A stretch of 41,883 nucleotides of DNA from Bacteroidales bacterium (GCA_024398295.1 JAKSJL010000009.1:1-41883), one strand, 5' to 3'. Shown: positions 7,149 to 17,165, counted from the first letter of the stretch. A program made the numbers and translations. Notes: a model not told the origin generated them from the sequence alone.

Positions 7149-8936
7149 TTACTCTGCTACTGTAACAGGCGAGATACCGTTCTCGTTGAATGCCTCCACG
7201 CTGAAGAAGTATGGAGTATCTGCATTCAGGCAGCGAAGGAGGAGCTCATTTTCTGAGTAAACCATCCAAGAGCTGTACATCTTGTCTGGAGCGATACCCC
7301 AGCGGACATTGTAGCCCTGAGCACCTGGTACCTCATCCCAGGTAAGCATGGCTTCCTTGCCATCTGCGCCCATCACGGCCTTGAAGCCAGTGACCGCAGA
7401 TGGAGCCTCGCCACTACCCTTTCCGAACACACGGATCTCGGAGATGGCAAGGCTCTCAGAAGGGACCTTAATATTTGAGTATCTAACAAAACGGGCTTTG
7501 CAAGGCTCTGAAAGCTGCATATACGCATTCGGAGCATCCACCTCAATCTTGCTTCTGTCCTCGAGGACCTTCCACTTCTCACCATCGAGTGATGCCTCGA
7601 TCACGAACTTGTGGCAAAGACCTGGGACACGGCCATAAAGTCCTGCGTAGTGGTCATAATAGTTTATCTGGATGGCATTCACGGTAGCCTCGTCCTCGAG
7701 GTCGATCATCACCCACTCTGCATCAGAGTTGGTCGCCGCGAGCCAATAGGTCTTGCAGTTCTCATCTGTGAGGTTCGAAGCATTGAAATCAGGAGAGGTC
7801 TGAGGCCTGTTCCATTCGTCGAAACCCTGAGCAAGCGCCGCATGGCCCTCCTGCTGGGAAGATACGGTCACCGGCTTGTGGTATGACAGCAGCATCCAGC
7901 CTGTGAATGCGCCCTTCTTATCCACCTCCGATGGTGCATAGTGAGGATAATCGCCGTAAGCATTGTCACCATACATGATGCCGTCCTCGTCGAAAAAAGC
8001 CGGGAGCATGCAGATCCTGCGCTCCCAGTTTACTGTAGCAGAAAGCGACATGGTACCGAAGTGCCACCATGAGCCATTCTCCATCTGGACGGTGCTGCCG
8101 TGGCCAGCTCCATTTATGAAGCCGCCTGGCTTGTAGAATACAGGATTATGCGCCTGATAGGTGTAAGGTCCAAGAGGAGAGTCAGCGACGTATACGCCAT
8201 CACCATAGACATTGAACTCAGTGCCAGGAGCGCCATACTGCATGTAATACTTGCCGTTGTGCTTGGTCATCCAAGCGCCTTCGATGTAGGCTCCGATGAT
8301 GGTGTCGCTGTGGTTCTCGCCAAATCTCTCCCAGCCGTGCCTGGTACTATCAGTATGGAAAAGAGGCACTGTAGGACCATCCACAAGGAACCTGTCGTTC
8401 ATGTTCAGTTTCTTTCCTCTGATAGGAAGGTCATTTGAAGAGCCCCAGAACATGTATGCCTGATCATCATCATCAATGAACAGGTCTGGATCCTGAAGAT
8501 CGGTAAGGATGGCAGGGATAGGGGTCCACTTGCCCTTGATAGGGTCGTCGGTGTACATCACGCTCATGTTTCCAGATGGGTCTCCGGTCACATATAGAAG
8601 CGAATCCTTGTAGTTATGGGCCGCAGGAGCATTGCATCCCTGAGGATACCATGTGCTGTTTGACTCCAGGAACTCCCAGTTCAGCAGGTCCTTCGAGTGC
8701 CAATAACCCAGAGACCTGGTGACGAACATGTAGTACTCGCCCTTGAAGCAAACCACTGCTGGGTCGGCACCTGAACGATACGAGAGATTCTGTGCCGAAT
8801 TGTAGACCATATACGTATAGTCTATGTCGATAGGGTTACAGTATGTGGCCGGACCCTTCTGCACCTTCTCCGCACATGAGGCGAGAAGGGCGAGGGAAAG
8901 GGCTGCAAGTGTAATTCTTCTTATTACTTGTTCCAT
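7149..8936 (-). CDS. GH43 lipoprotein with discoidin-like and Fn3 domains
   Basis: This is a 595-residue lipoprotein (lipobox LLASC, C21). The five-bladed GH43 propeller shows the expected acidic triad: D58 in SGADPAV, D149 in LQDPDLF, and E219 in YIEGAWM. The catalytic part spans about 30-360. A F5/8 type C-like domain follows at about 385-505 (with EWVMIDLEDEATVNAIQINY), and then a short fibronectin type III domain to the end. GH43 enzymes are inverting arabinosidases, xylosidases or galactosidases; the specificity cannot be assigned here. The ATG at 8936 overlaps the end of the upstream GH3 gene by 13 bases, implying translational coupling. It is the last gene of the leftward operon and ends at the hairpin 7086-7113. 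Confidence 0.85.
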   Translation of the reverse strand: MEQVIRRITLAALSLALLASCAEKVQKGPATYCNPIDIDYTYMVYNSAQNLSYRSGADPAVVCFKGEYYMFVTRSLGYWHSKDLLNWEFLESNSTWYPQGCNAPAAHNYKDSLLYVTGDPSGNMSVMYTDDPIKGKWTPIPAILTDLQDPDLFIDDDDQAYMFWGSSNDLPIRGKKLNMNDRFLVDGPTVPLFHTDSTRHGWERFGENHSDTIIGAYIEGAWMTKHNGKYYMQYGAPGTEFNVYGDGVYVADSPLGPYTYQAHNPVFYKPGGFINGAGHGSTVQMENGSWWHFGTMSLSATVNWERRICMLPAFFDEDGIMYGDNAYGDYPHYAPSEVDKKGAFTGWMLLSYHKPVTVSSQQEGHAALAQGFDEWNRPQTSPDFNASNLTDENCKTYWLAATNSDAEWVMIDLEDEATVNAIQINYYDHYAGLYGRVPGLCHKFVIEASLDGEKWKVLEDRSKIEVDAPNAYMQLSEPCKARFVRYSNIKVPSESLAISEIRVFGKGSGEAPSAVTGFKAVMGADGKEAMLTWDEVPGAQGYNVRWGIAPDKMYSSWMVYSENELLLRCLNADTPYFFSVEAFNENGISPVTVAE

Positions 8937-11188
8937 ACAAACGATGCTTTCTGGGTGTCTCTGGAGTTGGTTCCAATGAAGATGTTGAAATCTCCAGGCT
9001 CCCATACCTTCTGGAGCTGAGAGTTATAGAACTTGAGAGCCTCAGTGGTGACATCGAAGGTCACTGTGGCACTCTCGCCAGCGGCAAGGGTAAGCTTCTG
9101 GAAGCCCTTGAGCTCCTTCACTGGGCGTGAGATGGAAGCAGCAGGGTCACCGATGTACATCTGGACAGTCTCCTCACCAGCGCATGAACCAGTGTTCTTG
9201 ATGACTACAGAAGCCTTGATGACATCCTTGTCGCCAGAAGCGGAAGACTTGTCAAGAGCGATCTCCGAGTACTCGAAGGTAGTGTATGAGAGACCATATC
9301 CGAATGGATAGAGTGGCTCATTAGGACAGTCAAGATACTTGGATGTATAGTGGTCCTCTGGGTTCTGAGGACGACCAGTGTTCAGGTAATTGTAGTAGAT
9401 AGGAATCTGACCCATTCTGAGAGGGAACGTGGTGGTGAGCTTTCCGCTAGGGTTCACATCGCCGAAGATCACGTCTGCAAGTCCACGGGCAGCCTCACTT
9501 CCACCATGCCATGCCTCCACGAGTGTAGGACAGTTCTGATCCTCCCACTCAAGAACGAGAGGGCGGCCTGAGCAGATCACGAATACCACTGGCTTGCCGG
9601 TAGCGAGGAGAGCCGAGATAAGCTCCTTCTGAGCGGCAGGGAGGGTGATGTCAGCCTTGCTGCAAGCCTCACCCGACCAGCTACGAGGCTCGCCGAGCAC
9701 AGCGATTACCTTGTCTGCCTGGCGTGCAGCAGCCACAGCCTCGCGAACGAGGCGGGTATTCTGTGCAGGGTCGCAGACGACGCCGCCCTCCTGAGCGAGC
9801 TTCTCCTCGTTTGTGAAGTTGCATCCCTGTGCGTAGATAACCTTTCCAGAAGCGCCAAGAGCCTCCTTTACGGCATCCACCACTGTAGCAGACTTCTGGT
9901 CGCAGGAACCACTCCACATACCGAGAAGATTCTGTGTATCCTGAGCCAATGGGCCGATGACAGCCACGGTTCCGCTCTTCTGGAGAGGGAGTACGTTCTT
10001 GTCGTTCTTGAGAAGGACAATGGCTTTGGCAGCAGCCTCACGTGCGAGCGCAAGGCCCTCCTCTGTGAGAGTATTCGCCTCCGCACGCTCCTTGTTCACA
10101 TATTTATATGGGTCATCGAAGAGACCAAGCTTGTACTTTGCCTCAAGGATACGGCGACACGCTGTATCAATGTCCTTCTGCGACACCTTGCCCTCTGCAA
10201 GAGACTCCTTGAGGGTCTTCAGGAAGCCGAGAGTCATCATGTCCATGTCAAGGCCAGCCTTGAGCGCCTGCGCAGACACTTCCTTGGTGTCACCGAGGCC
10301 GTGGTTTGTCATCTCTCCGATGGCGTCGTAGTCAGAAACCACGAAACCATTGAAACCCCACTCGTCCCTGAGGAGTTCTGTCATGAGCCAATGATTTCCC
10401 GATGCAGGGATGCCCTCGACAAGGTTGAATGAAGACATTCCCGAGCCGGCACCTGCCTGGAAAGCGGACTTGTAAGGCTCGAGGTAGCTGTTGTACATCT
10501 GAAGCTTGCTCATGTCGACGGTGTTATAGTCGCGACCCGCCTCTGCAGCGCCGTAGAGCGCGAAATGCTTCACGCAAGCCATGATGGTGCTTTCGTCAGA
10601 GAGGTCATCGCCCTGATAGCCGCGCACCATGGCGGCAGCCATGAGCGAACCGAGGTATGGGTCCTCACCGCTTCCCTCAGCGATACGGCCCCAGCGCGCG
10701 TCACGGGCGATATCGACCATTGGGCTGTAAGTCCAGCTGATACCATTGGACGAAGCCTCTACCGCAGCCACCCTGGCGGTCTTCTCCACAAGGGCAGGAT
10801 CCCAGGTGCAGGAGAGGCCGAGAGGAATAGGGAATACAGTATAGAAACCGTGGATGACATCCACGCCGCAAAGCATAGGGATGCCCATCCTGGACTCCTC
10901 CACCGCGAGAGCCTGGAGTCGCCTGAGCTCATCGAGGTCAGTCCAGCCTGTGGCTGTGAGGTAACCCATCTTGATGAGATCGTCGATGCCCTGCGCTCCA
11001 CTGAGCACTCCAGGGACATCTCCACCAGAAAGGTTAAGCTGTCCGATTTTCTCCTCGACAGTCATCTTCGACATGAGGTCGTCGATGAACTTGTCCATCT
11101 TCTTGTCCCCTGAGGACTTGTCTGAGCCACACGACATCATAGTGAATGCTGCGGCACACAATGCAAGAGTAGTTATTATCTTCTTCAT
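8924..11188 (-). CDS. GH3 beta-glucosidase lipoprotein
   Basis: This 754-residue enzyme of the BglX type starts at MKKIITTL, which gives a lipoprotein-like signal (MMSC, C20). An in-frame ATG at 11218 would add ten residues that spoil the signal and would overlap the upstream gene. The GH3 barrel carries KHFALYGAAEAGRDYN and the nucleophile in GFVVSDYDAI (D286). The second domain and the C-terminal fibronectin-type domain (ending near NSRDTQKASFVWNK) are complete. Family knowledge: GH3 beta-glucosidases beside GH144 genes in gut Bacteroidales (for example BT_3567 of Bacteroides thetaiotaomicron) hydrolyse beta-1,2-gluco-oligosaccharides. That is the inferred role. The start lies four bases after the stop of the upstream GH144 gene. 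Confidence 0.9.
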   Translation of the reverse strand: MKKIITTLALCAAAFTMMSCGSDKSSGDKKMDKFIDDLMSKMTVEEKIGQLNLSGGDVPGVLSGAQGIDDLIKMGYLTATGWTDLDELRRLQALAVEESRMGIPMLCGVDVIHGFYTVFPIPLGLSCTWDPALVEKTARVAAVEASSNGISWTYSPMVDIARDARWGRIAEGSGEDPYLGSLMAAAMVRGYQGDDLSDESTIMACVKHFALYGAAEAGRDYNTVDMSKLQMYNSYLEPYKSAFQAGAGSGMSSFNLVEGIPASGNHWLMTELLRDEWGFNGFVVSDYDAIGEMTNHGLGDTKEVSAQALKAGLDMDMMTLGFLKTLKESLAEGKVSQKDIDTACRRILEAKYKLGLFDDPYKYVNKERAEANTLTEEGLALAREAAAKAIVLLKNDKNVLPLQKSGTVAVIGPLAQDTQNLLGMWSGSCDQKSATVVDAVKEALGASGKVIYAQGCNFTNEEKLAQEGGVVCDPAQNTRLVREAVAAARQADKVIAVLGEPRSWSGEACSKADITLPAAQKELISALLATGKPVVFVICSGRPLVLEWEDQNCPTLVEAWHGGSEAARGLADVIFGDVNPSGKLTTTFPLRMGQIPIYYNYLNTGRPQNPEDHYTSKYLDCPNEPLYPFGYGLSYTTFEYSEIALDKSSASGDKDVIKASVVIKNTGSCAGEETVQMYIGDPAASISRPVKELKGFQKLTLAAGESATVTFDVTTEALKFYNSQLQKVWEPGDFNIFIGTNSRDTQKASFVWNK

Positions 11189-11192
11189 GATA

Positions 11193-12542
11193 TCAGTTGT
11201 TTTCAATGGTGAAGCCAAGTTTAGCGAGTCCTTCTTGAACCTCTGGACAGCTCATGAAAAGCTTCCACAGAAGACCAGACCTATGATTTTCTATCATCGG
11301 AGTGATAGTGCACTGGTCGATGGCAAGATACCTGCGAGGGCACCAATCCTTGGCCTGGCAGAATGCATCATAGAAGCCGTAGTCGCCCCAGATGAGGTCC
11401 TTCATGTCATAATAGAAGTGCCTCATCGCAGCCAGGGACTCCTCTGGAGTGTATGGGAAGGAACTGAGAGCAGCTGTCGGGGTGATCACGCCCAGATCCT
11501 CGCCGAAAGGCCTATGCGCAGCATAGCCTTCAGGTGAATAGCTTGCCGTGAGACCCCAGCAGTTAGGGCCGTAGCCGTAATGCTTGAGAGGGTTCGCGAC
11601 GCAGTACGCATAGTGTATCTTCGAGTGGTTTGTCACCAATGGCCAATACTCCACATACCTGTCCTTCAAGCCCTTTGGACACAGTCCAATGTACGAGTAG
11701 TGCGACCAGAAGAGTGGGCCGGAATAGTCCTCGGCACCATTGTACTTCAGCAGCAGTGGCAAGCCATACGCCTCCTTGCCAGAGACGAAGCTGCCGCCAC
11801 GGGCCCAGCACTTGTGGTAAGCCTCGGGGTTGATAGGATGGGTTGGGGACGATGCTCCGAGGATATAGGTGATGAGACACTCATTGTAGCCCTCGATGGC
11901 GAAGTTTATCTGCCACTCGTATTCTGGACTCCAGTGCCAGTAGAGCTTGTCGGTGGTACCACGCTGATACCAGTCCCACTCTACCGAGTGCCACAGTCTG
12001 TTGATGTCGGCAGCGAGCTCTCTCTCAGCCACGGTGTCCTGGTTCATATACTGCCTGGCACAGAGAAGGCCTTCCATGAGGAAGGAGGTCTCCACGAGGT
12101 CGCCTCCATTGTCCACCTTGCCGAATGGACGGACATGGCCAGTACCATCCTCTATCCAGTGAGGGAAAGCGCCATGGAAGGTGTCTGCAGTGGAAAGGAA
12201 ATCCACTATCTTGCGCAGACGTGCCACACCCTCCTCGCGGGTGATGTAACCCCTGTCCATTCCGGCAATGAGACCTGCAATACCAAATCCCGAACCACCT
12301 ACAGCGATGATATCGGCGTCGTTCTGTGGATAGTTTCCATCCATGTGTATGCGCTCAGGCGCCATGCCCGAATTTGGGCAGGCTCCCTCCCACATGTACA
12401 TGAGATGGGCCTTCTCCATCATGTCGATGAACTCCTCATCGGCAAGCTGCACTTCTGGTGCCACATTTTGCTTGCGCTCTCCACAAGCAGAGATGGCTAG
12501 TACGGCCAGCGAAATCGTTGCCGCCTTGATCCACTTATTCAT
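11193..12542 (-). CDS. GH144 family beta-1,2-glucan-active enzyme, lipoprotein
   Basis: This 449-residue lipoprotein (lipobox LAISAC, C20) is a single alpha/alpha-barrel of the PF10091/GH144 type. The acidic cluster DNGGDLVE places D144, D148 and E151, and E221 lies in EGYNECLITY. These match, in motif and spacing, the residues I recall as essential in the Chitinophaga arvensicola enzyme CpSGL (D135, D139, E142, E211). Known GH144 members are endo-beta-1,2-glucanases or sophorose-releasing exo-enzymes. Automatic annotation often calls the family 'glucoamylase', which is misleading. Its ATG shares one base with the stop of the upstream modular GH144 (TAATG). Endo versus exo action cannot be decided from the sequence. 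Confidence 0.87.
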   Translation of the reverse strand: MNKWIKAATISLAVLAISACGERKQNVAPEVQLADEEFIDMMEKAHLMYMWEGACPNSGMAPERIHMDGNYPQNDADIIAVGGSGFGIAGLIAGMDRGYITREEGVARLRKIVDFLSTADTFHGAFPHWIEDGTGHVRPFGKVDNGGDLVETSFLMEGLLCARQYMNQDTVAERELAADINRLWHSVEWDWYQRGTTDKLYWHWSPEYEWQINFAIEGYNECLITYILGASSPTHPINPEAYHKCWARGGSFVSGKEAYGLPLLLKYNGAEDYSGPLFWSHYSYIGLCPKGLKDRYVEYWPLVTNHSKIHYAYCVANPLKHYGYGPNCWGLTASYSPEGYAAHRPFGEDLGVITPTAALSSFPYTPEESLAAMRHFYYDMKDLIWGDYGFYDAFCQAKDWCPRRYLAIDQCTITPMIENHRSGLLWKLFMSCPEVQEGLAKLGFTIENN

Positions 12543-14692
12543 TATCTTACTGCTTCAAGTTTTCTTATCGCATTCTGGACATCCTTGTTCGACATGAAAA
12601 GGTTCCAGATGAAACCGCTGCGGTAGTTTTCTACCATCACGGTGATAGGGCCCTGGTTCAGACCCATGAAGATAGGAGCCACCCAGTTGATGCTTGGGTT
12701 GTAGGCATCGTAGAAGCCATACTCGCCCCAAAGGAAGTCACCGCAGTCGCGATAGAAGTGCTTGAATGCCCTCATCGACTCTTCAGGAGTGTATGGGAAT
12801 GATGCCAATGCTCCAGTAGGAGTAAGCTTGCCCTCATCCTGATGCTCTGCAGGCTCGCTGGCGCTGTAGCCCCAGTAGCCATCGCTCGCGGTCAGTCCCC
12901 ATGCATCCTCACCGTAGCCTGCGTAGCCCTTAGGGTTCTCCACACAGTAGCGGTAGTTGATGGTGGCAATGGCCTTGTTATTCTCAAAATAGTTCACGAA
13001 TCGGTCTGTGAGCGCGTGAGGGTCAAGGCCCATGAACGAGTAGTGGCAGAAGAAGAGAGGTCCACCGGTAGACTCGCCGATGCCAAGCTTCTGTCCGAAA
13101 TATGAATTGCCATTCACATATCTGTTTCCGTCCTTGCTGACAGCCCACTGGCGATAGTTCGCTGCCACATCGGTCTGGCTTGCCCAGCCAGAATAGTACA
13201 TGCTGGCAGGTACGGCATGGGTAGGCGAAGCGATGGCGAGGAAGTAGGTCACGAGAGTCTCGTTCCAGCCAATGAGCTTGTGGTTGATGACCCAGGCCTG
13301 GTCTGGTGACCAATGCCAGAAGAGGTAGTCGCTGTCCGGAGTCCTGCGATACCAGTCCCACTCGGTCTCCTCCCATATCTTCTGGATGCGTGAGCGTATG
13401 AGAGCCTCATCCTTTGAGTCTGCATCGAAGAACTGAAGGGCAGCAATGAGTCCCTCATAGAGGAATGACGTCTCCACGAGGTCACCACCATTGTCACGAT
13501 TTCCGAACCAAGCGATGGTCTCACCTGTCTTTCCGTTCATGAAATGAGGGTACACTCCATGGTAGCGCTGTGCCTTGGAGAGGTAGTCAGTGATCCTGAG
13601 GAATCTCTCCACGCCCTGCTCACGGGTGATGAAACCTCTATGGATACCGGTGAGGAGGGCCATCATGCCGAATCCTGACGCGCCAGCGGCGATCATGTCA
13701 GTGTGGCCAGGGATATCCTCCACAGCGAGACCGCTGTTTGGCTCACAACCCTCCCAGTAGTAGCGGAAGTTCGCAAGCTGGAGCATGTCCAGAAGCTCAT
13801 CGTCAGTCATGGCGCGAGTCTGTGCACCCACTGCCTTGGAGATGGTGCTCTCCGTACCATCGTAAGCGACAGCTGACACCTTGTAGCTGGCAGTAGTGCC
13901 AATGCTTCCGAGGAAGTCAGTGTATCTGTCTCTTCCCGCATCCCTGATAGCCACAGGCTCGTAATTCTTCGAATCAAAAGATCTATATATCTTATAGTAC
14001 TTTACAGCACTGTCCTCAGGACGGGTCCACCTGATATCAATGTGGCGCTCGAAGCCCACCGCCTCGACGATCTTTGGTGCATCCTTACGGAGCTTGAGAC
14101 CTCCACGTCCACCGAGAATCTCGATGTCATCGATGAAAACGGTGTGCTCCACATCGTCGGTGTCGTCGTTCTGTGAGAACGTAAGACCCACAATGCTCAT
14201 GAGCTGGCTTCCCTTCATGTCAGCAAGGCCGAAAGCAGCCATAGGGAAACGCAGTTCCTTCCAGCCATTTCCAAGCTCATATACTTGAGCTGCAGATACT
14301 TCCGCAGCACTACCTCTACGAGCCCCCTTGAAGACAAGAGATACACTCGCATACAGCTCGCCCTTCACGCTCATAGAGAGATACTCTGGATCATTGAAGT
14401 TCTCTACACCTCTGATCTCTGGATATTCGATGGTAGCGCGCCACATGCCGTTAGGGCTGGACTTATAGGTCAACTCGATAGAGTTGCCCGGAGTGACATA
14501 CTCCTCGCTGCGCACTACGACATGCTTCTGCATGTTCTTGACCCATGAATAACCTGAATACTCCACCTTTGAGTAAGGGTACATTCCTATTTTCATCGCA
14601 TTGCGAAAGAAAACAAAGTCAAAAGGGTTCTCCGCTGCAATGGATGAAAAGGAAATAAGAGCGGCACAAGCCGCGATGAACAGTTTTTTCAT
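12542..14692 (-). CDS. Modular GH144 with N-terminal beta-sandwich and Fn3
   Basis: This 716-residue exported protein has a signal peptide ending SSIAA-E and no lipobox, unlike the other two GH144 proteins. Residues about 22-195 look like a carbohydrate-binding beta-sandwich (ending HTVFIDDIEILGG). Residues about 205-292 are a fibronectin type III domain. The GH144 barrel spans about 295-716 with DNGGDLVE (D400, D404, E407) and GWNETLVTY (E477). Known characterised GH144 enzymes are mostly single-domain, so the extra modules may bind long polymer. It is second in the leftward operon, five bases after the GH3 stop, and overlaps the next gene by one base. Location is probably periplasmic. Confidence 0.85.
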   Translation of the reverse strand: MKKLFIAACAALISFSSIAAENPFDFVFFRNAMKIGMYPYSKVEYSGYSWVKNMQKHVVVRSEEYVTPGNSIELTYKSSPNGMWRATIEYPEIRGVENFNDPEYLSMSVKGELYASVSLVFKGARRGSAAEVSAAQVYELGNGWKELRFPMAAFGLADMKGSQLMSIVGLTFSQNDDTDDVEHTVFIDDIEILGGRGGLKLRKDAPKIVEAVGFERHIDIRWTRPEDSAVKYYKIYRSFDSKNYEPVAIRDAGRDRYTDFLGSIGTTASYKVSAVAYDGTESTISKAVGAQTRAMTDDELLDMLQLANFRYYWEGCEPNSGLAVEDIPGHTDMIAAGASGFGMMALLTGIHRGFITREQGVERFLRITDYLSKAQRYHGVYPHFMNGKTGETIAWFGNRDNGGDLVETSFLYEGLIAALQFFDADSKDEALIRSRIQKIWEETEWDWYRRTPDSDYLFWHWSPDQAWVINHKLIGWNETLVTYFLAIASPTHAVPASMYYSGWASQTDVAANYRQWAVSKDGNRYVNGNSYFGQKLGIGESTGGPLFFCHYSFMGLDPHALTDRFVNYFENNKAIATINYRYCVENPKGYAGYGEDAWGLTASDGYWGYSASEPAEHQDEGKLTPTGALASFPYTPEESMRAFKHFYRDCGDFLWGEYGFYDAYNPSINWVAPIFMGLNQGPITVMVENYRSGFIWNLFMSNKDVQNAIRKLEAVR

Positions 14693-14697
14693 GGTGA

Positions 14698-16992
14698 CTA
14701 TGAAAGGTTAAAGCTTGCTTCGTTCTTTGTCTTGCTGTCACCACCGATGAATACCTTGAACTCACCTGGCTCAGCGACATAGTTCATGTCGAAATCGTAG
14801 AACTTCAGAAGCTCTACATCGATCTCAAATTCAACAGTCTGTGTCTCACCTGGCTGAAGAAGGATCTTCTTGAAGCCCTTGAGCTCACGGACTGGTCTGG
14901 TGCTTGAGCCTACGACGTCGCGGATGTACATCTGAACGACTTCCTTGCCAGCGACTGCACCGGTGTTTGTAACCTCCACAGAAGCCTTGATCTTGCCGTT
15001 TGCGGTCATCTCGGTAGATGAGAGTGCGACTGGGCTGTAAGAGAAGGTGGTATAGCTAAGTCCATATCCGAAAGGATAGAGGGCATCATTGTCCACATCG
15101 AGATAGCATGAACGGAACTTGGTGAACCACTCACCCTCGCCAAGAGTCCGACCGGTGCTCTTGTGAGCGTAGAAGAGAGGAATCTGGCCTACGTTCTTAG
15201 GGAAGGTCATGGTGAGCTTACCGCTTGGGTTCACATCGCCGAAGAGGACATCTGTAGCGGCGTACGCAGTCTCGGTACCACCGAACCATACGTCGAGGAT
15301 GGCAGGTACCTTCGCAGCCTCCTCCTCGATGGTGAGAGGGCGGCCGTTGAAGAGCACGAGCACCACTGGCTTACCGGTAGCAAGAAGGGCATCGAGTAGG
15401 TTCTTCTGCACGTCTGGGATGGAAATGTCACTGCGGCTTGATGACTCACCCGACATCTCGGAAGACTCACCGAGAGCGGCAATGATCACGTCTGCCCTTC
15501 TCGCTACTGAAAGTGCCTCGCTGAGAAGCTGCGCATCGCTGCGCTCATCCCTGCCAAGCTCACGTCCGAACATGGTCGAACGCATCTCAAGATCATAATC
15601 CTTGGTCAGGTTGCTTCCCTTGGCATAGAGGACAGTGACCTTGTCACCAAGAGTCTCCTTCATGCCGTCGAGGAAAGTAGTTGTGCGGTCATGCTGTGCT
15701 GCGACACTCCAGGTGCCAGGCATGTTCGCTGCTGTATTTGCAAGAGGGCCGATAAGAGCCACGGTGCCCTTTTTCTGAAGAGGAAGGAGTCCTCCCTCAT
15801 TCTTGAGGAGGACGAATGACTCAGATGCTATGCGGCGTGCCACTGCCCTATGCTCGTCATTGTAAACGACCTTCGCAGCCTTCTCCACGTCACAGTACTT
15901 GTATGGGTCCTCGAAGAGGCCAAGCTTGTACTTAGCCTCAAGGATACGGCGGCAAGCCGCATCCACGGTCTTCATGGAGATGCTTCCGTCCTTAAGTCCA
16001 CCTTTTATATATGTAAAGAGGCCCTCGCTTACCATATCCATATCCACACCTGCGTTCAAAGCGCGCTTAGACACTTCCTCGAAGGTGCCGATACCATGAA
16101 CTTCCATCTCAGAGATACCTGTGTAGTCGGTTACAACGAAACCGCCGAATCCCCACTGGTCTCTGAGGACGTCGGTAAGAAGCCACTTGTTTCCGGTAGC
16201 AGGGACACCATCGATCTCATTGAAAGATGCCATGGCGCTACCTACACCAGCCTCCACAGCCGCCTTGTAAGGTGGCATATAATCATTGAACATACGCTGG
16301 CGTGACATATCCACTGTATTATAGTCACGACCTGCCTCTGCACCACCATAGAGGGCGAAATGCTTTACACAAGCCATGATCTGCTCGCCAGTCTCGAACT
16401 GGTGGCCAGGACGGCCCTGGTAGCCATAGATCATCGCCTTCGCAATCTGGCTGCCGAGGAATGGGTCCTCACCATTGCCCTCGCTCACGCGACCCCACCT
16501 AGGATCTCTGGAGATGTCCACCATAGGGCTGAAGGTCCAGCTGATTCCATCAGCGCTGGCCTCTGCCGCAGCGATGCGCGCCGACTCCTCGACCGCTTCC
16601 ATGTCCCATGAGCATGACAGACCGAGAGGAATAGGGAAAACTGTCTCATATCCGTGGATGACATCCATACCGAAGATAAGAGGAATTCCGAGTCTTGACT
16701 CCTCGACAGCGATACGCTGGATCTCACGGATCTTGTCGGCACCCTTGAGGTTGAAAAGGCCTCCGATCTCGCCTGCCTTGATGCGCTCGGCACCTACGCT
16801 GCTCTTCGCTTCTCCGGTGACGATCTCGCCTGTGGCAGGAAGGTTAAGCTGACCGATTTTTTCCTCAAGTGTCATCTTCGACATGAGGTCTGAGACGAAC
16901 TTGTCCATCTTTGAATCTGACGACTTTGGTCCACCGCATGCGCAAAGTGCCGCAGCGGCAAGGAAAGTGGTGATGATAGTTCTTGTTTTCAT
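14698..16992 (-). CDS. GH3 beta-glucosidase lipoprotein, first gene of leftward operon
   Basis: This 764-residue BglX-type enzyme is a paralogue of the GH3 encoded at 8924-11188. The signal ends ALCAC with a likely lipid-modified cysteine near residue 19. The GH3 barrel has KHFALYGGAEAGRDYN and the nucleophile in GFVVTDYTGI (D289). The C-terminal domains are complete. The two GH3 enzymes differ around the active-site loops: here VVTDYTGISEM, in the other VVSDYDAIGEM. This suggests different chain-length or linkage preference, for instance one for sophorose and one for longer or branched oligosaccharides; that split is inference. It is transcribed from the divergent control region starting at 16993. 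Confidence 0.9.
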   Translation of the reverse strand: MKTRTIITTFLAAAALCACGGPKSSDSKMDKFVSDLMSKMTLEEKIGQLNLPATGEIVTGEAKSSVGAERIKAGEIGGLFNLKGADKIREIQRIAVEESRLGIPLIFGMDVIHGYETVFPIPLGLSCSWDMEAVEESARIAAAEASADGISWTFSPMVDISRDPRWGRVSEGNGEDPFLGSQIAKAMIYGYQGRPGHQFETGEQIMACVKHFALYGGAEAGRDYNTVDMSRQRMFNDYMPPYKAAVEAGVGSAMASFNEIDGVPATGNKWLLTDVLRDQWGFGGFVVTDYTGISEMEVHGIGTFEEVSKRALNAGVDMDMVSEGLFTYIKGGLKDGSISMKTVDAACRRILEAKYKLGLFEDPYKYCDVEKAAKVVYNDEHRAVARRIASESFVLLKNEGGLLPLQKKGTVALIGPLANTAANMPGTWSVAAQHDRTTTFLDGMKETLGDKVTVLYAKGSNLTKDYDLEMRSTMFGRELGRDERSDAQLLSEALSVARRADVIIAALGESSEMSGESSSRSDISIPDVQKNLLDALLATGKPVVLVLFNGRPLTIEEEAAKVPAILDVWFGGTETAYAATDVLFGDVNPSGKLTMTFPKNVGQIPLFYAHKSTGRTLGEGEWFTKFRSCYLDVDNDALYPFGYGLSYTTFSYSPVALSSTEMTANGKIKASVEVTNTGAVAGKEVVQMYIRDVVGSSTRPVRELKGFKKILLQPGETQTVEFEIDVELLKFYDFDMNYVAEPGEFKVFIGGDSKTKNEASFNLS

Positions 16993-17023
16993 ATACTTTT
17001 GGTGATGTAAATCGTTTTCGAGA

Positions 17024-17031
17024 CAAATGTA
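17024..17031 (-). promoter_or_regulatory. -7 element of the leftward GH operon
   Basis: On the minus strand TACATTTG (17031-17024) matches TAnnTTTG and would start transcription about 27 bases before the GH3 ATG at 16992. No -33 element with the correct spacing is visible, which fits an activator-dependent promoter. Confidence 0.55.
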
Positions 17032-17078
17032 TCGATTTAAATATTCATTTTCTGCCAGTTATACCACTTCAAAAATTC

Positions 17079-17165
17079 GCACAAGTACCCATTTTTCAAA
17101 AAAGCGTAGTATTAGCGTAGTCCCCTTTTTCGCACAGAGTAGTTCTTGCGTAACCACTTTTTCGC
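17079..17165. promoter_or_regulatory. Repeated operator-like motifs between divergent operons
   Basis: Three related direct repeats lie here: GCACAAGTACCCATTTTTC (17079-17097), GCGTAGTCCCCTTTTTCGC (17115-17133) and GCGTAACCACTTTTTCGC (17148-17165). The last two start 33 bases apart, about three helical turns. An additional half-copy GCGTAGT (17104-17110) precedes the second by 11 bases. The third copy covers the -33 position of the susC promoter, the usual place for an activator. The likely ligand is the LuxR-type regulator encoded at 1948-4617, though this is inference. The whole intergenic stretch 16993-17254 holds two promoters, these repeats and a short leader. Confidence 0.6.

Noticed and set aside
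11580-12500. A 306-codon frame on the plus strand
   Set aside because: It is antisense to the clear GH144 gene 11193-12542 and has no family resemblance.
11193-12542. Starch-type glucoamylase function for the PF10091 proteins
   Set aside because: The family name is historical. The acidic clusters match GH144 beta-1,2-glucan enzymes, and no starch-system genes are nearby.
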